Position numbers and translations under genes: made by a program | Shown: positions 1 through 11,010 of the stretch, piece by piece | How the letters are laid out: each line of letters begins with the position of its first letter | How positions within the stretch are numbered: position 1 is the first letter of the stretch | The notes under the pieces: model-generated | The model's database searches: none | Seen by the model: only the letters and a program-made list of their open reading frames with translations | What the model was told of the DNA's origin: nothing | DNA from: Pyropia yezoensis | Lineage: Eukaryota > Rhodophyta > Bangiophyceae > Bangiales > Bangiaceae | NCBI GenBank assembly: GCA_009829735.1 | Contig: CM020619.1 | Location: 15,753,816 to 15,817,815 of the forward strand | Direction: 5' to 3' | DNA: 64,000 nt

Positions 1-1071
1 CCCCCCGCGGGTGTTGGATGACTTGGGCTTGCTCCGGATCTCCGCATCCGCCACCGCGTGAAGAAAAATGTTGTTACGCGCCGTGGCCGGGTTGTGTGCG
101 GCGGCCCCCTTCGACCAGTCGTACGAGGCGGCGTACGCAAAGATAGTGCCGTCATGGTTGAACGCCGTGGCCGAGATGGGCGCGTCCATTTTGGCAAACT
201 GCTTGAGCCGCTGCTTGGCATCCTTGTCCCAAAACGTGAAGTTCCCGTCAGCGCCAGCTGTCGCAAACGTGCCATACGTCTGGTGAAACGCGATGCTGTT
301 CACGGCGTGGGCGGTGCCGTCGCCGTCACGATGACATTTGAACGCGAAGTCCTTGCTGCGGTCCGCCTCACTGACGTGGTCAATAGAGACGCGCCCTTCG
401 ACCGAGCCTACAGCGTAGCCGGTACCGTCAGCAAACGTCGACACGCAACGGGTCTGGTACTTGAGCTGGGACACTTTCTCGTGGAAAGGCGCCGTTGGGC
501 GGCGGATGTCGTAGACGAGGAGCTTACGGTCGGCGGTACCCACCACCATAAGCGGCGCCCGCACGTCCATGGCGTACACCCGCTCAGACATGTTGACAGT
601 CCCCATCGGTTGGCCCGTTGGTGCCCGCACGTCCCAGTATTTTACGGTCTTATCCCACGAGCCTGTCACCACGGCGGGGGAGCCTGCCCCCAGGTCACCA
701 ATGTAGGCAATGGCCTTGATGGCCGCCGCATGAGCGGCAACCGGCTGTGACTGCTGCGTTGCGACCGACCACATGTTGGCGGTCTTATCACAGCTGGCCG
801 ATACAATCGTCTGGCCGTCCGGCGACCACGCCACGTCCAGGACAGGGCCCGCGTGTTTGATGAGCCCTACGGGGGTGGTAGCGCCGTTGCTACCGATTTC
901 GTAACATCGCACCTCATTGTCCCACGTGCCGGCGACGAGGTAGTTCTTAGGCGCGAGCGCCGCGGGGGAGAGGGCAATCGACGATATGCCATCGTTGGGC
1001 GGCTCCGACACCATCACATCGTTGTTGGGGTTGGTCAACGACGCGGGCGCCGCCGCGCCAAAGGCCGCCAT
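1..1071 (-). CDS. RAE1: RAE1/Gle2 mRNA export factor (WD40), 3' end cut by window edge
   Basis: The minus strand is open from an ATG at 1071 to the left edge, 357 codons with no stop; animal RAE1 is about 368 residues, so only a few codons are probably missing. The protein opens with MAAFGAAAPASLTNPNNDV and then the RAE1-typical VSEPPNDGISSIALSP. WD40 blades follow, including YLVAGTWDNEVRCYEI, VSASCDKTANMW and VVTGSWDKTVKYWDVR. The C-terminal AYAASYDWSKGAAAHNP is a RAE1/Gle2 signature absent from generic WD40 proteins. RAE1 is a beta-propeller that docks at the nuclear pore through the NUP98 GLEBS motif and helps export mRNA. It is a single exon as far as seen and transcribed divergently from the prenylcysteine oxidase gene. 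Assignment is seen in sequence; the function is from the family. Confidence 0.95.
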   Translation of the reverse strand, partial: MAAFGAAAPASLTNPNNDVMVSEPPNDGISSIALSPAALAPKNYLVAGTWDNEVRCYEIGSNGATTPVGLIKHAGPVLDVAWSPDGQTIVSASCDKTANMWSVATQQSQPVAAHAAAIKAIAYIGDLGAGSPAVVTGSWDKTVKYWDVRAPTGQPMGTVNMSERVYAMDVRAPLMVVGTADRKLLVYDIRRPTAPFHEKVSQLKYQTRCVSTFADGTGYAVGSVEGRVSIDHVSEADRSKDFAFKCHRDGDGTAHAVNSIAFHQTYGTFATAGADGNFTFWDKDAKQRLKQFAKMDAPISATAFNHDGTIFAYAASYDWSKGAAAHNPATARNNIFLHAVADAEIRSKPKSSNTRGG

Positions 1072-1630
1072 GGCGGCACGCCCGCGGGGCTCACGTGCCG
1101 CTCCCGCCCAGCTGCGACGGCACGACCCAAACTATCGGACGGGGGGCACGTAACGGCAGCCAAGCATGGGTCTTCCAGCACAAGATGAGAGTGCGGGGGA
1201 AAAACAGCAGTAGAGTCCACGACAGCCTCCGTGCCTCCGTAATGGAAAACAAGAGGGGGTGGCAGGAGAAAGGGCAGGGAGAGTGAGCGCGGCGGTGGCG
1301 GCGCAACTCGGCGTCGAGAGGGCGGGTAACAGGCTCTCCCCGGGCGAGCCGGTTCGCTGCTGCGCCACGTCGACTTGGCCGCTTGCTCACCTCAAAGAAA
1401 AGTAGCACCCAACGCCTTCACTCAGCCTCTTCTCTGGGACAGAAGTGTAGTAATTGTGTTGATCCTGGCGCGCAACACTGGACATTGCATTACGAGTCCG
1501 CGACCGCAGGTTCGGGGCAAGGCTTGTGCGCCTTCCCCGCGCGCCTCGTCGGTCATCCCTGCTTCACAGCACCTGTGGGCGTTTCCGCGGCTGTGTCTGC
1601 CGCTGCTGACCTGGTCGGCTGCGACCCAGG
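1072..1630. promoter_or_regulatory. Divergent intergenic region between RAE1 and the prenylcysteine oxidase gene
   Basis: This 559-bp spacer separates two start codons pointing away from each other, so it must hold both promoters and both 5' UTRs. I see no convincing TATA box. Small ORFs here have no recognisable product. The promoter role is inferred from gene orientation. Confidence 0.45.
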
Positions 1631-3736
1631 ATGAAGCGACTCCTCCTCAGTTTTCGCCGCTGCTATGGCTTGGCTGCTGGCCTAGCCTCCGCTGCCGTTT
1701 GGGCAGCCGTCGCTACCAGCTATGCCGTCCACGCAGTTGACACCGCTGCGAACACAGCCACCACCACCCCTGCCACGGCAAAGCACTTGCCAACTGTGTG
1801 TATCATTGGCGGTGGCATTGGCGGCGCGTCAGCCGCGCACTTCTTGCGTGGCGCCGCCCCCTCCTTGAAGCTGTTGCTCTTTGAGCGCCGCCCCCATTTG
1901 GGTGGCCGACTGGCCTCCCTGTGGCTACCCCCTGTCCTTTTTGACAGCGGCAGCGGCATTCGCGCGGAGGGTGACCAGCACGTGGAGGCTGGTGGTAGCA
2001 TCATACACCCCCGTAACGAGATAATGGTTCATTTCGTGGATGATGTGCTGCGCCTGTCTCGCAGGGACGCGCCGGACCAGTCCATGGGCCTCTGGGATGG
2101 CCGCCGCTTTGTGCTGCGCCTCGATGCGGGGCGGCCGGTGGCGAACGTGGCGCGCCTCTTGTGGCGGTACGGCCTCAGCTTGCCCCGTATGCAGGCGGCG
2201 GTGAGGCGGCTGTTGGCATCGTTTGATGCCATTTATGGAGCGGGAGCGGGCGTACCAGTGGTCCCAGTCGGCTTTGGTGGCAACGGCGATGGCGGTGGTC
2301 TCAATAGAAGCAGCGATGCGGGCTGGGGAAGTTGGCGCGTGGGCGTGGCTCGCCTGCGAGACACCACTCGGGGCCTCTTTGGAGCGTTTCGCACCCGGCA
2401 TCCCCCTGTCTCGCAGCCTCCCACGACTGTGGCGGACCTGCTGTCGCCTCGCGGCGACACGTCGCTTGTTGACCTGGCCGCCCGCCGCCTGGGTTCGTAC
2501 GCCGCCTCGGCTGGCCTCCTCCCGCCGCTGACCGCCGAGCTGGTGCCCGCCATCACCCGGGTTAACTACGGGCAGGAGCCAGAGGGGATGGCCGCCTTGG
2601 CTGGTGCCGTCGGCCTGGCGGGCTCGGGGGGGGGGCTGTGGGCGGTGGCGGGCGGCAACGCGCAAGTGCCGGCGGGGCTCATTGCCCGTGCAGGCGCCAC
2701 CGTCCACGCGGCCGAGGTGGTCACGCGGGTGGCCGAGTTGCCACCCTCGTGCGACGGCACCGCGTCGTCGTACGTGCTGACGAGCGTGCCCGCCAGTGCC
2801 GACGCCGTGGGGGCGGCGCTCGCGACAGCTGCGTCGGCCACCCGCGGCGGCCGGCCCCCGTCGGCGGTGGGGACGGCCCGCGACGCGGGCGGGCCCGCTG
2901 TCCGCTTTGCCCCCCCGTTGGCCCCCAATGGGAGCCGAACTACCGCCTGTGATGCTGTGGTGGTGGCCACCCCCCTGGAGCTCTCTGGCGGGCTTGTGGT
3001 GGGGGACGCAGCAGGCGCGGCTGCCACGGAATCCCCACTCCCACGGCCGCCGCCGCCGCCGCCGCCCCTCCCGCCCGCCCGCCCGTTTCGATTGTGCGTG
3101 GCGACATTTGTGCGGGCCGAGGTGGAGCCCGCCTACTGGGGCCTCCCCCGCGACTGTTGCGGCTGCGTACCTGATGCGGTCCTTACCACCGCCGCGGCAC
3201 CCGCCGGCGGCGTGCCGTTTACCAGCCTCTCAGCGCTGTCACCCCGGGTGCGCGGGCAGGCGTGTGCCACCGGCCCCGACCGGGCTGTGTACAAGCTCTT
3301 CTCGCCCGCCCCGCTGACGGCGGCCGACCTGGGCCGCCTCTTCCGTGCCCACACGGTCCTGGCGGTGGTGCCATGGGCGGCCTACCCCAAGTACGACCCG
3401 CCGCCACTGCTGGGCTCGTTTTTGTTAGGTGGCCTTAGCGGTGGCGGCGACAGCGGCAGCGACGGCGGTGGGGTTGGTGGCGGCGGTGGGGGGACCGCGG
3501 GGAACGCCGCCCCTGCCGCGGCGGCGGCCGCCGGTCGCCTCGTTTACGTCAACGCAATCGAGTCTGCTGCGTCGGCGATGGAGATGAGTGCGCTGGGCGG
3601 CAAGACTGCCGCAGCGCTCGTGGCCGACGCCCTTGGCTTGGGGTCGGCCCAGGGGGAGGCGGACCGCCGCCACCGGCCGCCGGCGATCACCCCCTCGCCG
3701 CCGCCGCCGTCGTCGTCTGTCAAGACGGAGCTCTAA
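1631..3736 (+). CDS. PCYOX1: Prenylcysteine oxidase (PCYOX1-like FAD enzyme)
   Basis: 701 residues, single exon. A hydrophobic N-terminus (about 1-35) looks like a signal peptide or anchor. The Rossmann FAD motif is IIGGGIGGASAAHFLR (GxGxxG about 60-65), followed by LFERR and GGRL. Family-diagnostic stretches are EAGGSIIHPRN, ITRVNYGQEPEGMAALAGAV, LWAVAGGNAQVPAGL, VVVATPLELS and, near the end, YVNAIESAASAMEMSALGG, all close to animal PCYOX1. The enzyme oxidatively cleaves the thioether of prenylcysteines from degraded prenylated proteins, giving cysteine, an aldehyde and H2O2. The protein ends in KTEL, the same last four residues I recall for human PCYOX1, suggesting lumenal ER/lysosomal residence. 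It is about 200 residues longer than the animal enzyme because of Gly/Pro/Ala inserts around residues 205-260, 455-475 and 600-640. Confidence 0.93.
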   Translation: MKRLLLSFRRCYGLAAGLASAAVWAAVATSYAVHAVDTAANTATTTPATAKHLPTVCIIGGGIGGASAAHFLRGAAPSLKLLLFERRPHLGGRLASLWLPPVLFDSGSGIRAEGDQHVEAGGSIIHPRNEIMVHFVDDVLRLSRRDAPDQSMGLWDGRRFVLRLDAGRPVANVARLLWRYGLSLPRMQAAVRRLLASFDAIYGAGAGVPVVPVGFGGNGDGGGLNRSSDAGWGSWRVGVARLRDTTRGLFGAFRTRHPPVSQPPTTVADLLSPRGDTSLVDLAARRLGSYAASAGLLPPLTAELVPAITRVNYGQEPEGMAALAGAVGLAGSGGGLWAVAGGNAQVPAGLIARAGATVHAAEVVTRVAELPPSCDGTASSYVLTSVPASADAVGAALATAASATRGGRPPSAVGTARDAGGPAVRFAPPLAPNGSRTTACDAVVVATPLELSGGLVVGDAAGAAATESPLPRPPPPPPPLPPARPFRLCVATFVRAEVEPAYWGLPRDCCGCVPDAVLTTAAAPAGGVPFTSLSALSPRVRGQACATGPDRAVYKLFSPAPLTAADLGRLFRAHTVLAVVPWAAYPKYDPPPLLGSFLLGGLSGGGDSGSDGGGVGGGGGGTAGNAAPAAAAAAGRLVYVNAIESAASAMEMSALGGKTAAALVADALGLGSAQGEADRRHRPPAITPSPPPPSSSVKTEL

Positions 3737-5130
3737 ATGCCGGTGCGCCGGGCAACTGCATGCATTCCCTCCCCCCCCCTCCCCACCTGTACGTGTGGCT
3801 AGCTGCTACGCCGCGGTGGCCGCGGCGGACCCCCGGCGGCCACGCGTGGGGCGTGGGGGGATCCCCGTGGGCGACGGTCGCTGCCAACCCCGCCGGGTCT
3901 GTCCCCGGCTGGACTGGGGGCATGTCCTTGTCCCGATGCCGCCTCCGCGTCAAAGAACTGGGCGCCGCCCGCTGGGAATTCCTCCCTTCCCCCCCCCCCT
4001 CGCTAGCCCCCTGTGTCTGTGTACCGCCAAGAGACACGTCAGAGAGAAACAAGCACGATTCAGAGACAGGTCCGCTCCGGCGGGGGGGGGGGGGGCGACG
4101 CAGTCGGCATGCCTACCCGCGCCACCTCGCTGCCCTTGCCAGTCTCGCTGGCGAGAACATGGCAAGCGGGGTCGGGGCATTTCAGGGGGGGGTGGCATGG
4201 AGATAAATGTGAGGCAGTCGCCCAGCATAACGCCGGCGGGCCCTGCAAACGCTGCTGCCCTGCAGCTCACGGCCATCCATGTCAAGGGGGGGGGGGGGGA
4301 GGGGGGGCGCCAGTGGGAGGTGTGTGGCGGCGGTGGCTGCTCCAGTAGCGGCGGCGGCAACAGCGGCGGAGAGGGGACGACCTCCACGCCCGCGCTAACA
4401 CCTCCCCGTTGGCGGCCAACGGACGGCGCTGGCGGCCGACCTGGCGGCCGCCAGCGGGCTGGCGGCCACCGACGGGGGCTAGCCTCCGTCGGCGGCCGCT
4501 GCGCACGGGGGTGCGCCGCCAACGGCGCCGCGGCCTTGCAAGCACCCCCACAGTGACGGTGGAGGAGGCGGGCAGAGCAACGGTCGCCCCGTGCGGGGCA
4601 GGGAGCAGGCAGTGTGCCACGCCGCCCCCGCTCACGTGCCTGCCTGCACGCGGCTGCCCGGCCCCGCGCGCCTGACACCGCCGCGCCCGCCGCCCGGCAC
4701 CCGGCCGCCACGCCACCCGAGACCGGCGGCCACGTGCCCGTGCGGCTGCGTGCGCTGTCCGGTGGGGGCGGCAGCGGCCCAGTAGGTAGTGCCTTGCTGC
4801 ACGCCGTCGTCCCCACGGGCGAGACGATGGCGGCAACGTCGTCTGTCCACCCCCTCCCCCCCCCCACTCCCCCCCGCGTCGCGCCCCCCCCCCCCTCGCC
4901 GACCGTCTCGCACCGCCGCGCTCCCCTCTCTGTCCCACTCCTGGCCTTTTTCAAAACCGCGGCCAGGTGCGTGGACGCTGCGGGGCGCGGGTTTGTGCGA
5001 GAAGCGTGAGGGGCAGAGGAAAATTGAGGTGGAAACGCCGCGAGGGGGGGAGGGCGGGAGAGCGGGAGAGGTGGAAGCGCGGCGACAAGGGCGTGGCGGT
5101 GGGGGAGGGTGGTGGAAGCGCGGCGCCGCC

Positions 5131-5131
<1 letters not shown>

Positions 5132-5160
<29 letters not shown>
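5132..5160. repeat. Poly-C tract (29 nt)
   Basis: An uninterrupted run of 29 C. It is one of the longest of many dG:dC tracts in the window; length is prone to sequencing error. Confidence 0.9.
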
Positions 5161-5161
<1 letters not shown>

Positions 5162-5794
5162 GCGCCCCTCTTAGTCGCCCCGCTTCGGCCGCGCCGTCGA
5201 CGGCGTGCGGCTGGGCGCACGACCGCCCGCCCCGCGTCCCCTTTGTCGCTGGCCCTCTGTCGGGCCGCGCGCGCGACGAGTGTGGCGGGGTGGCGGGCAC
5301 CCACCCGGCCACCGCACACCCCACCGCTCGGCAATGCGCGTCGGGGGGGCGGGGGCGTGATGCACGCAGGGGAGGGGAAGGGCTTCCGAGGGTGGGGGGG
5401 GGGGAAGGGGGCGGGTGCGCTGGCAGCTGCTCACTGCGCAGCGGCATCCGACAGCGGCGCGCTCCAGCGGCGCGCTCCAGCGTGGCGTGTGCCGGCGGCG
5501 GCGGCGGCGCTATTTACGTGGCCTCCTCCCCCTCCCCCCCCCCCCCCGTGCGCGCGTGGGGGGGGTGGCGGCTGTGGCCAGGGGCTTTGGCAACAGTGGG
5601 GAGGGAGGAGGAACCGCCGGCCATCGCCCCCCCCCCCTCGCTCGCTGTTTCCCCGCACAGCTGCCAGACTCGTGGCCCTGCGTGCCTACGTGTTGTATGT
5701 ACTTCCCTCTGTTTTTTTTGTCGCAGAGACCGCCGCCACCTGCGCCGGCGGTGCCGCGGCTGTGTGGCGGCGTGGCAGCGGAGGCGGCGGCGGC

Positions 5795-5829
<35 letters not shown>

Positions 5830-6280
5830 ACCGCTTGTTCGGCCAGCGCCCCGCACGCCCGGGGGCGTGGCTCAGTGCATTGGGGCGCGTGTTGGTGGTG
5901 CCTGCGCAGGCTGCAGCCGCCCTGCGGGCGGTCTGGGGCGGGGGATTGGGGGGCGGTGGGTGGGGGGGGGGGCGACGGCGCCCTTGTCCCGACCTCGTCC
6001 CCCTGGGCGGTCCCCTGCCCGCTCTCGGTGGTGGAATGGTAGCGCGATCGTCTGAATCTTTGGATTTGTACATAACGCGGATCCTTGTCTACGGTTTTCG
6101 TTGGCCTCTGTCCGTGAGCAGGCCCCAATTTTATAACATTGGTTCTCAGCAGCTGGACGTGAGACCACGCACCACTCGCGTCTTCGACGCAGGCTCCTTG
6201 ATGTCACAGTAGTTCGCTTCCGATGAAGTTGTAATGATCAGGAGCAGAGGAATGGGGGCGACCCCCACGGCAGGCTGCCG

Positions 6281-6392
6281 GCCGGGGTGCCGCCGCCAGC
6301 CGGCGGTCAGGCGCGGCCGGGGCGCCGCCGCCACTGGGCGGGCGGGCAGGCGCAGCCGGGGTGCCGCCGCCCATCGCCGGCCAGGCGCGGTC
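6281..6392. repeat. Three degenerate 34-40 bp GC-rich tandem repeats
   Basis: Units starting near 6281, 6315 and 6355 share gccggggtgccgccgcc followed by a ccaggcgc-like end. No coding role is evident. Confidence 0.5.
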
Positions 6393-6540
6393 AGCGGGCT
6401 GTCGGCGGCACCCCGGGATGGCCGTAGCCCGCCGTTCCCTGCCGTGCGGCGTGGCAGGCTTGTCCAGGATAGCCGTGGCCGAGAGCGCGGGGCTGCTGCG
6501 AGCCGGGTGGGACTGCCCAGCGCTGGACGGGGCGGCCGCG

Positions 6541-6603
6541 TGCTGGTGGGGGGGGGGGGGGGGGGCTGGGGGGGGGGGGTGGGGGGGGGGGGGGGGGGGG
6601 GGG
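6541..6603. repeat. Poly-G tract block
   Basis: Almost pure G over about 60 bp interrupted by single C or T; the longest uninterrupted run is 23 G at 6581-6603. The G-rich strand has G-quadruplex potential. Confidence 0.85.
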
Positions 6604-7093
6604 CGCTCGTCGGAGCTGAACGTCGCTGGACAATGCTGGCCGCGCCGGGTGGGCTGCCCGGGGTAATGGAGGGCTGAACGGAGCGACGGCGGGCTGGCCG
6701 GGGCGGCGGCGAGCTCGTCGAAGCGGTGCGTGGAGTCCCAACATTGTTGGGGGAGGCGGCCTGCAGAGAAAGGTTGTGGCAATAGGGGGATGCATCGTGC
6801 CACAGCGACCGCATGGAGATCTTGACGAGCCGCCGCTGGCGCAATGCTGGCCCAAGGATGCGTGTCCGGCCCTGTGCGGCGTTGTCCTCGTCAGAATCTG
6901 CGACATTGACCAACCAAACAAGCAGGATATAGAGCGGCAAGCAGAAAGAGGTAAAGTACGACTAAACTCAGCAGCTGCTGAGGCGCAACCGCCCGCACAC
7001 CACGGCTCACGAGTATGCCTCGCCCAAACAGGCGCAACCAGAGACCGACACAAGAGAGAAACAAACCGACATAAGACAGACCCTGAGCGCGTG

Positions 7094-8932
7094 TCACGGA
7101 CGTATATGTGAGATGGCGTTCAGGGCGTCGGTGTCTGGCAGGCAAACGAACGCACACGTTTGACGGTGCCGGTATGAAACAGCCTGTGAGCCGGTCTCGT
7201 CGCCGGCACCGCCCTCTTCGCTGCCGCTGTCATCACTGCTGAACGACAGGGCGTCCTTTTCACTCGCCTCTGCTTCAGGAAGCGCCCGCTCTGTGGAAGT
7301 GCCGTCCAACAAGCGCAGGCCACGCTGTGGCATGGCCGACATCTCAAACTTGCCGTTCAGCGTAGACAGCATGGTGACCCGCTTCCCACGGTGACCAGCG
7401 TTCATGCCTTGAGACTGCTCCGTCACCTCGCCAATCAGCTTCAGGTGCTCCTGCACCTTGAATGCCACAAGTGCGACGTGGCCCGAAAGGCACAATACGA
7501 AGGGCGTCCCACCAGCCATTGGGTTCGGCTCCGTGAACTTGTCACCTGCACCCAGCCGCTTCATGACGGCCGCCAGCGCGTCCACGAGCGCTGGCCACGC
7601 GTGCACGTCCGTGAGGAAGTTGTCCCCGGTGAGCAGTGACAATGCCTCCTTCTTGGACAGGACGAGGCGCGAGCGCTTGACATCAGGCGTCATGTCCATG
7701 CGCCCAATAGTGTGACGGGAGTGCTCGTAGACGCGGTCAATGAACACCCGCACGGCCGTCAAACGAATGGTAGTGTAGAAGTAAGACAGCGTCTGCTTGA
7801 GGTACCTGTAGACGGGCTTCTCCACGTAGTCCTTCTTCTTGTGCGTTGACGGGAACATGACCTTCTGGTGCAGGAACTTACTGGCCGCCGCCGCCGACAC
7901 GCCCAACGCCGCCCTGGCCGAGTCAAGCAGCAGGCGGTTGTGCCACTGCGCTATCGGGAACACTTTCGACACAGCAGCATCCCTGCAGCCGCCGCGCATG
8001 TTGGGGCGGAGCAGCGCCTGAGAGGAGAGGCCAGAAGCGGCACAGCACATAAAATAGCAACAAAGCGTCACGGAGCCAGACAGAGCAGCAGGCATGTCAG
8101 ACGGTTGCGCAACATAGCAGCGGACTATGCCAACATAGCGGCTTGAGAAGCATTGATGGGGCATTCTCCACACCAGATGCACCGCTCTGGTGAACAAGTC
8201 TTACCTTGACGGTTGCCACCCGTTTGCGCTCGCGCAGGTTGGGGTCCTCGGCGTCCTTATCACTCTGCGCTGATCCCGCTGCCCGACCAGCACCGGAAGC
8301 GACCTGCGCCGCACTGTTGGTAGCCCGCATCTCAGCCACTGCCGTAGCAGTCACCCCCTGCGCCGTTGTCTCCGACTATGCCAAAACAGCCAGGTTGTTG
8401 ACCTTTTGCGTGTTGTTGGACAGCGACGCCGACACCCCGTCAACGCTCTTCCGGTGATCTTGGTCGTGACGTCCTTGAAGCCAGACGCCACAAAAGCTGC
8501 CAAAGATTGCAGGGTCACCGCGACCGGCTGGGCCGCCACCTGGGCGCGCGCTGCAGGTGACCGACGCTTCGGGGAAGGAGAGCGAGACCGACGCTCCGCG
8601 CATGAGCGACGCCCAGTCGGGGGCACCGCCGCAGAGACGGGAGGACGCACGTCAGGCGCAATCGCATCCGTGCGAGGCTGCGCCCAGCTCGGCGGGCCAT
8701 CCAAGCTCGCAGAGCGCGACAAGCCCGAAGGAGGCAGAGGGCGGAAAGCCAGGTTCACAGGCGGCGCCGGGGGAAACGCCAAAGGGCCCGACAGGGGTAC
8801 AGACCCATCCGACCCTGTGAACGGCGCGGGAGTGGATGCCGCCGCAAAAGGAGCACGCGCGGTCGTGTCACATAGGACCCTCCGAGCTGGCCCTCCAGGT
8901 TCCAAAAACGCACTGAGAAGCCGCAGCATCAT
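7094..8932 (-). pseudogene. Unrecognised two-exon gene, possibly broken in exon 1
   Basis: Exon 2 (8017-7094) encodes 307 residues beginning ALLRPNMRGGCRDAAVSK, with a lysine/tyrosine-rich helical middle (HKKKDYVEKPVYRYLKQTL) and an acidic Ser/Asp/Glu stretch before the end. It follows a good acceptor (ctctcag) at 8018. Exon 1 ends at 8205 with donor AAG|GTAAGA, and both junctions are phase 0 (intron 8018-8204, 187 bp). The frame that reaches this donor has a TAG stop at 8378-8376. The upstream frame from ATG 8932, which contains SRSPSPKRRSPAARAQV and ASGFKDVTTKITG, appears to shift by one base near 8455 into NNTQKVNNLAVLA just before that stop. I do not recognise a family. Either the gene is decaying or it has an exon structure I did not resolve. 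Base composition is less extreme than its surroundings, consistent with past coding function. Confidence 0.45.
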
Positions 8933-9929
8933 CGCGCTCTCAGAGCCAGCTGCGGGTACGCCCGTCGCTCGCAGCTGGCGCGAGCAGCACCGGCGTCACG
9001 CCCGTGTGCCGCAGGGATTTGGCGCGCGCGCCAGTGTTTGAACCGTTACGCTCCATCCGCTCACCTGCTCGCTGCCGTTCAATGCACAGCCTGCAAAGGA
9101 ACTCCCGCCACAAAGTCCGCCGACACGGGAACGGATCCATTGGGCGGTCGCCATACAAGAACAAAGCGAAGAAAAAAAGGAGGGACGAGCGCTGTGAGAC
9201 GGCTGGTCATATGGAAAACATTCGAGCGGTCCACGACCATGATCGAAAGAAGACCTATGCATCCCAGGGCGCGCGGCGCTCAACCGCAATTCAGAATGGA
9301 GTGCATCGACGGCAAGCAGGCAGACGATGAGACAGGAGCGAGAAAAAGAACGAACCTCGATCCCGCGGGTAACCCTCAAATGGGAAGAGGCGGGCGAAAA
9401 TGGGCACGCGAGTGTCACCAAGGAAGTCAACAGGAAGCCCGCGCTCGGCTCGCGCAACGGGCGTCGGTCCATTCGGAGTGTCCGTGCACGCCGAGGACCC
9501 GCGGGCGCAGGCAGGCGGAAAGGCGCGCGCGGTTCGCAGGGGCCAGATGTGGATGCCGGCGCATCGGTGGGTCGTCAGCCGCACGGACCAAGTGCGAACA
9601 GGTGGCGCATTCCAGCAAACAACCCATATCAGAGTTGCAGACCTACCCAGCATCGCCCACGTACCCACCGGAAAAGCTCGGAATGCTCTCACGCCAATGC
9701 AGCCACATGCGAGGGCTCGCGGCTCCGCTGCCACCACCCGCGCTCCCAGGACACAAGCACGCTCATGGACGCGGGCCGCCATCCATCCATACCGCATCAA
9801 ACACGGTTGCGGCTCAACGGCACCACGACCACCACCGCCACAGTCGCGTTCACGGCCACTGCACCCGTCTCCTTGCGGTCTCCCTGCAACTGGACGCCCA
9901 CAACGCCATGCGCAAAGACGCCGGAGGGC
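8933..9929. other. Spacer without a recognised gene
   Basis: Open frames on both strands cross this kilobase, but none resembles a protein family. It lies upstream of the minus-strand gene at 7094-8932 and may hold its promoter. The plus-strand frames continue into the minisatellite to the right. Confidence 0.4.
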
Positions 9930-11010
9930 GGCCGACAGCACGGTGTCAGCTCGGAAGGGGCACTCTGCCACCACCGCCACAACCCGCTGCCCCACAGGAG
10001 CCTGCCAACCCGACCGTGTGCGCCGGCGGCGGCGGCCACCCGACAGCACGGCGTCAGTTCGGGAGCGGCAGTCAGCCACGACCGCCACCGCCCGCCGCCC
10101 CACACCAGCCTGCCCACCCGACCGTGTGCGCCGGCGGCAGCGGCCACCCGACGGCACGGCTTCAGTTTGGCAGCGGCACTCTGACGCCACGGCCATCGCC
10201 CGCTGCCTCACACCAGTTCGCCCGCCTGACCGTGTGCGCCGGCGGCGGCGGCCACCCGACTGCAAGGTCCTGGACCCGGCCACAGCACCCTGCCGCCACG
10301 GCCACCGCCCGCTGCCCCACACCAGCCCGCCCTCCGGACCGTGCGCGCCAGCGACCGCGGACTTCTGCCCCACACCAGCTCGTCCACCCGACCGTGTGCG
10401 CCGGTGGCGGCGGCCACCCGACAGAACGGCGTCAGCTTGGCAGCGGCTCTTTTGTCACGAACGCCACCGCCCGCTGCCCCACATCAGCACACCTGCCCGA
10501 CCGTGTGCGCCGGCGGCGGCGGCGGCGGCCCCCCGGCATCACAGCTTCAGTTTGGCTGCGGCCCGCTGCAGCAGCCGCCACAGGTCGCTCCCCCAACACA
10601 AGGACGCCGGCCCGACTGTGCGCCTCTCATACGATTGCCACCCGGCACCACCGCCTCAGGACGACAACGGCACTCTGCCGCCACCGCCACCGCCCGGTGC
10701 CCCACACCAGCCAGCCCGCCCAACCATTTTTGCCGGCGGCGGGCGGCCACCCGCCAGCACGGCGTCAGTTCGACAGCGGCACTCAGCCACCACCGAAACC
10801 GCCCGCTACCCCAGACCAGTCAGCCTGCGCGACCGTGTGCGCTGGCGGCGGCGGCCAGCTGACAGCGCAGTGTTGGCGCCGGCCACAGCACTCTGCCCCC
10901 ATGGCCGCCGTTCACCCCGCAGGACCAGCACGCCCGTCAGATCGTGTGCGCCGGCGGCGGCCACCCGGCAGCACGGCGTTGCGGCGCCGGCCACAGCTCG
11001 ACGTTGCCGC
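9930..11010. repeat. Minisatellite with about 108-bp unit
   Basis: The marker gaccgtgtgcgccggcgg recurs at about 10012, 10120, 10228, 10337, 10390, 10499, 10614, 10831 and 10939, mostly 108-109 bp apart with one roughly half-unit step. Each unit also has ccacccgacagcacggcgtc- and cgccaccgcccgctgcccc-like segments. Because 108 is a multiple of three, several frames on both strands stay open for over 1 kb, giving long artificial-looking ORFs. Copies diverge by point changes and small indels. Confidence 0.85.

Larger units (their letters stand above)
3737..7093. other. Gene-poor spacer rich in homopolymers
   Basis: No gene is recognised in these 3.4 kb. It contains C-runs around 4858-4900 and 5132-5160, G-runs at 4082-4094, 4287-4298 and 6541-6603, and a GGC microsatellite at 5770-5826. 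The open frames here are Pro/Arg/Gly-rich and overlap on both strands, as expected from GC-rich noncoding DNA. A more balanced stretch at 6030-6240 resembles a degraded gene but has no identifiable product. Confidence 0.5.

Noticed and set aside
6020..6110. tRNA-like stretch (ggaatggtagcgcgatcgtc followed by tgaatctttgg)
   Set aside because: It resembles a D-arm and anticodon arm, but no T-arm (GGTTCRANYCC) or matching acceptor stem follows at the right distance, even allowing a short intron.
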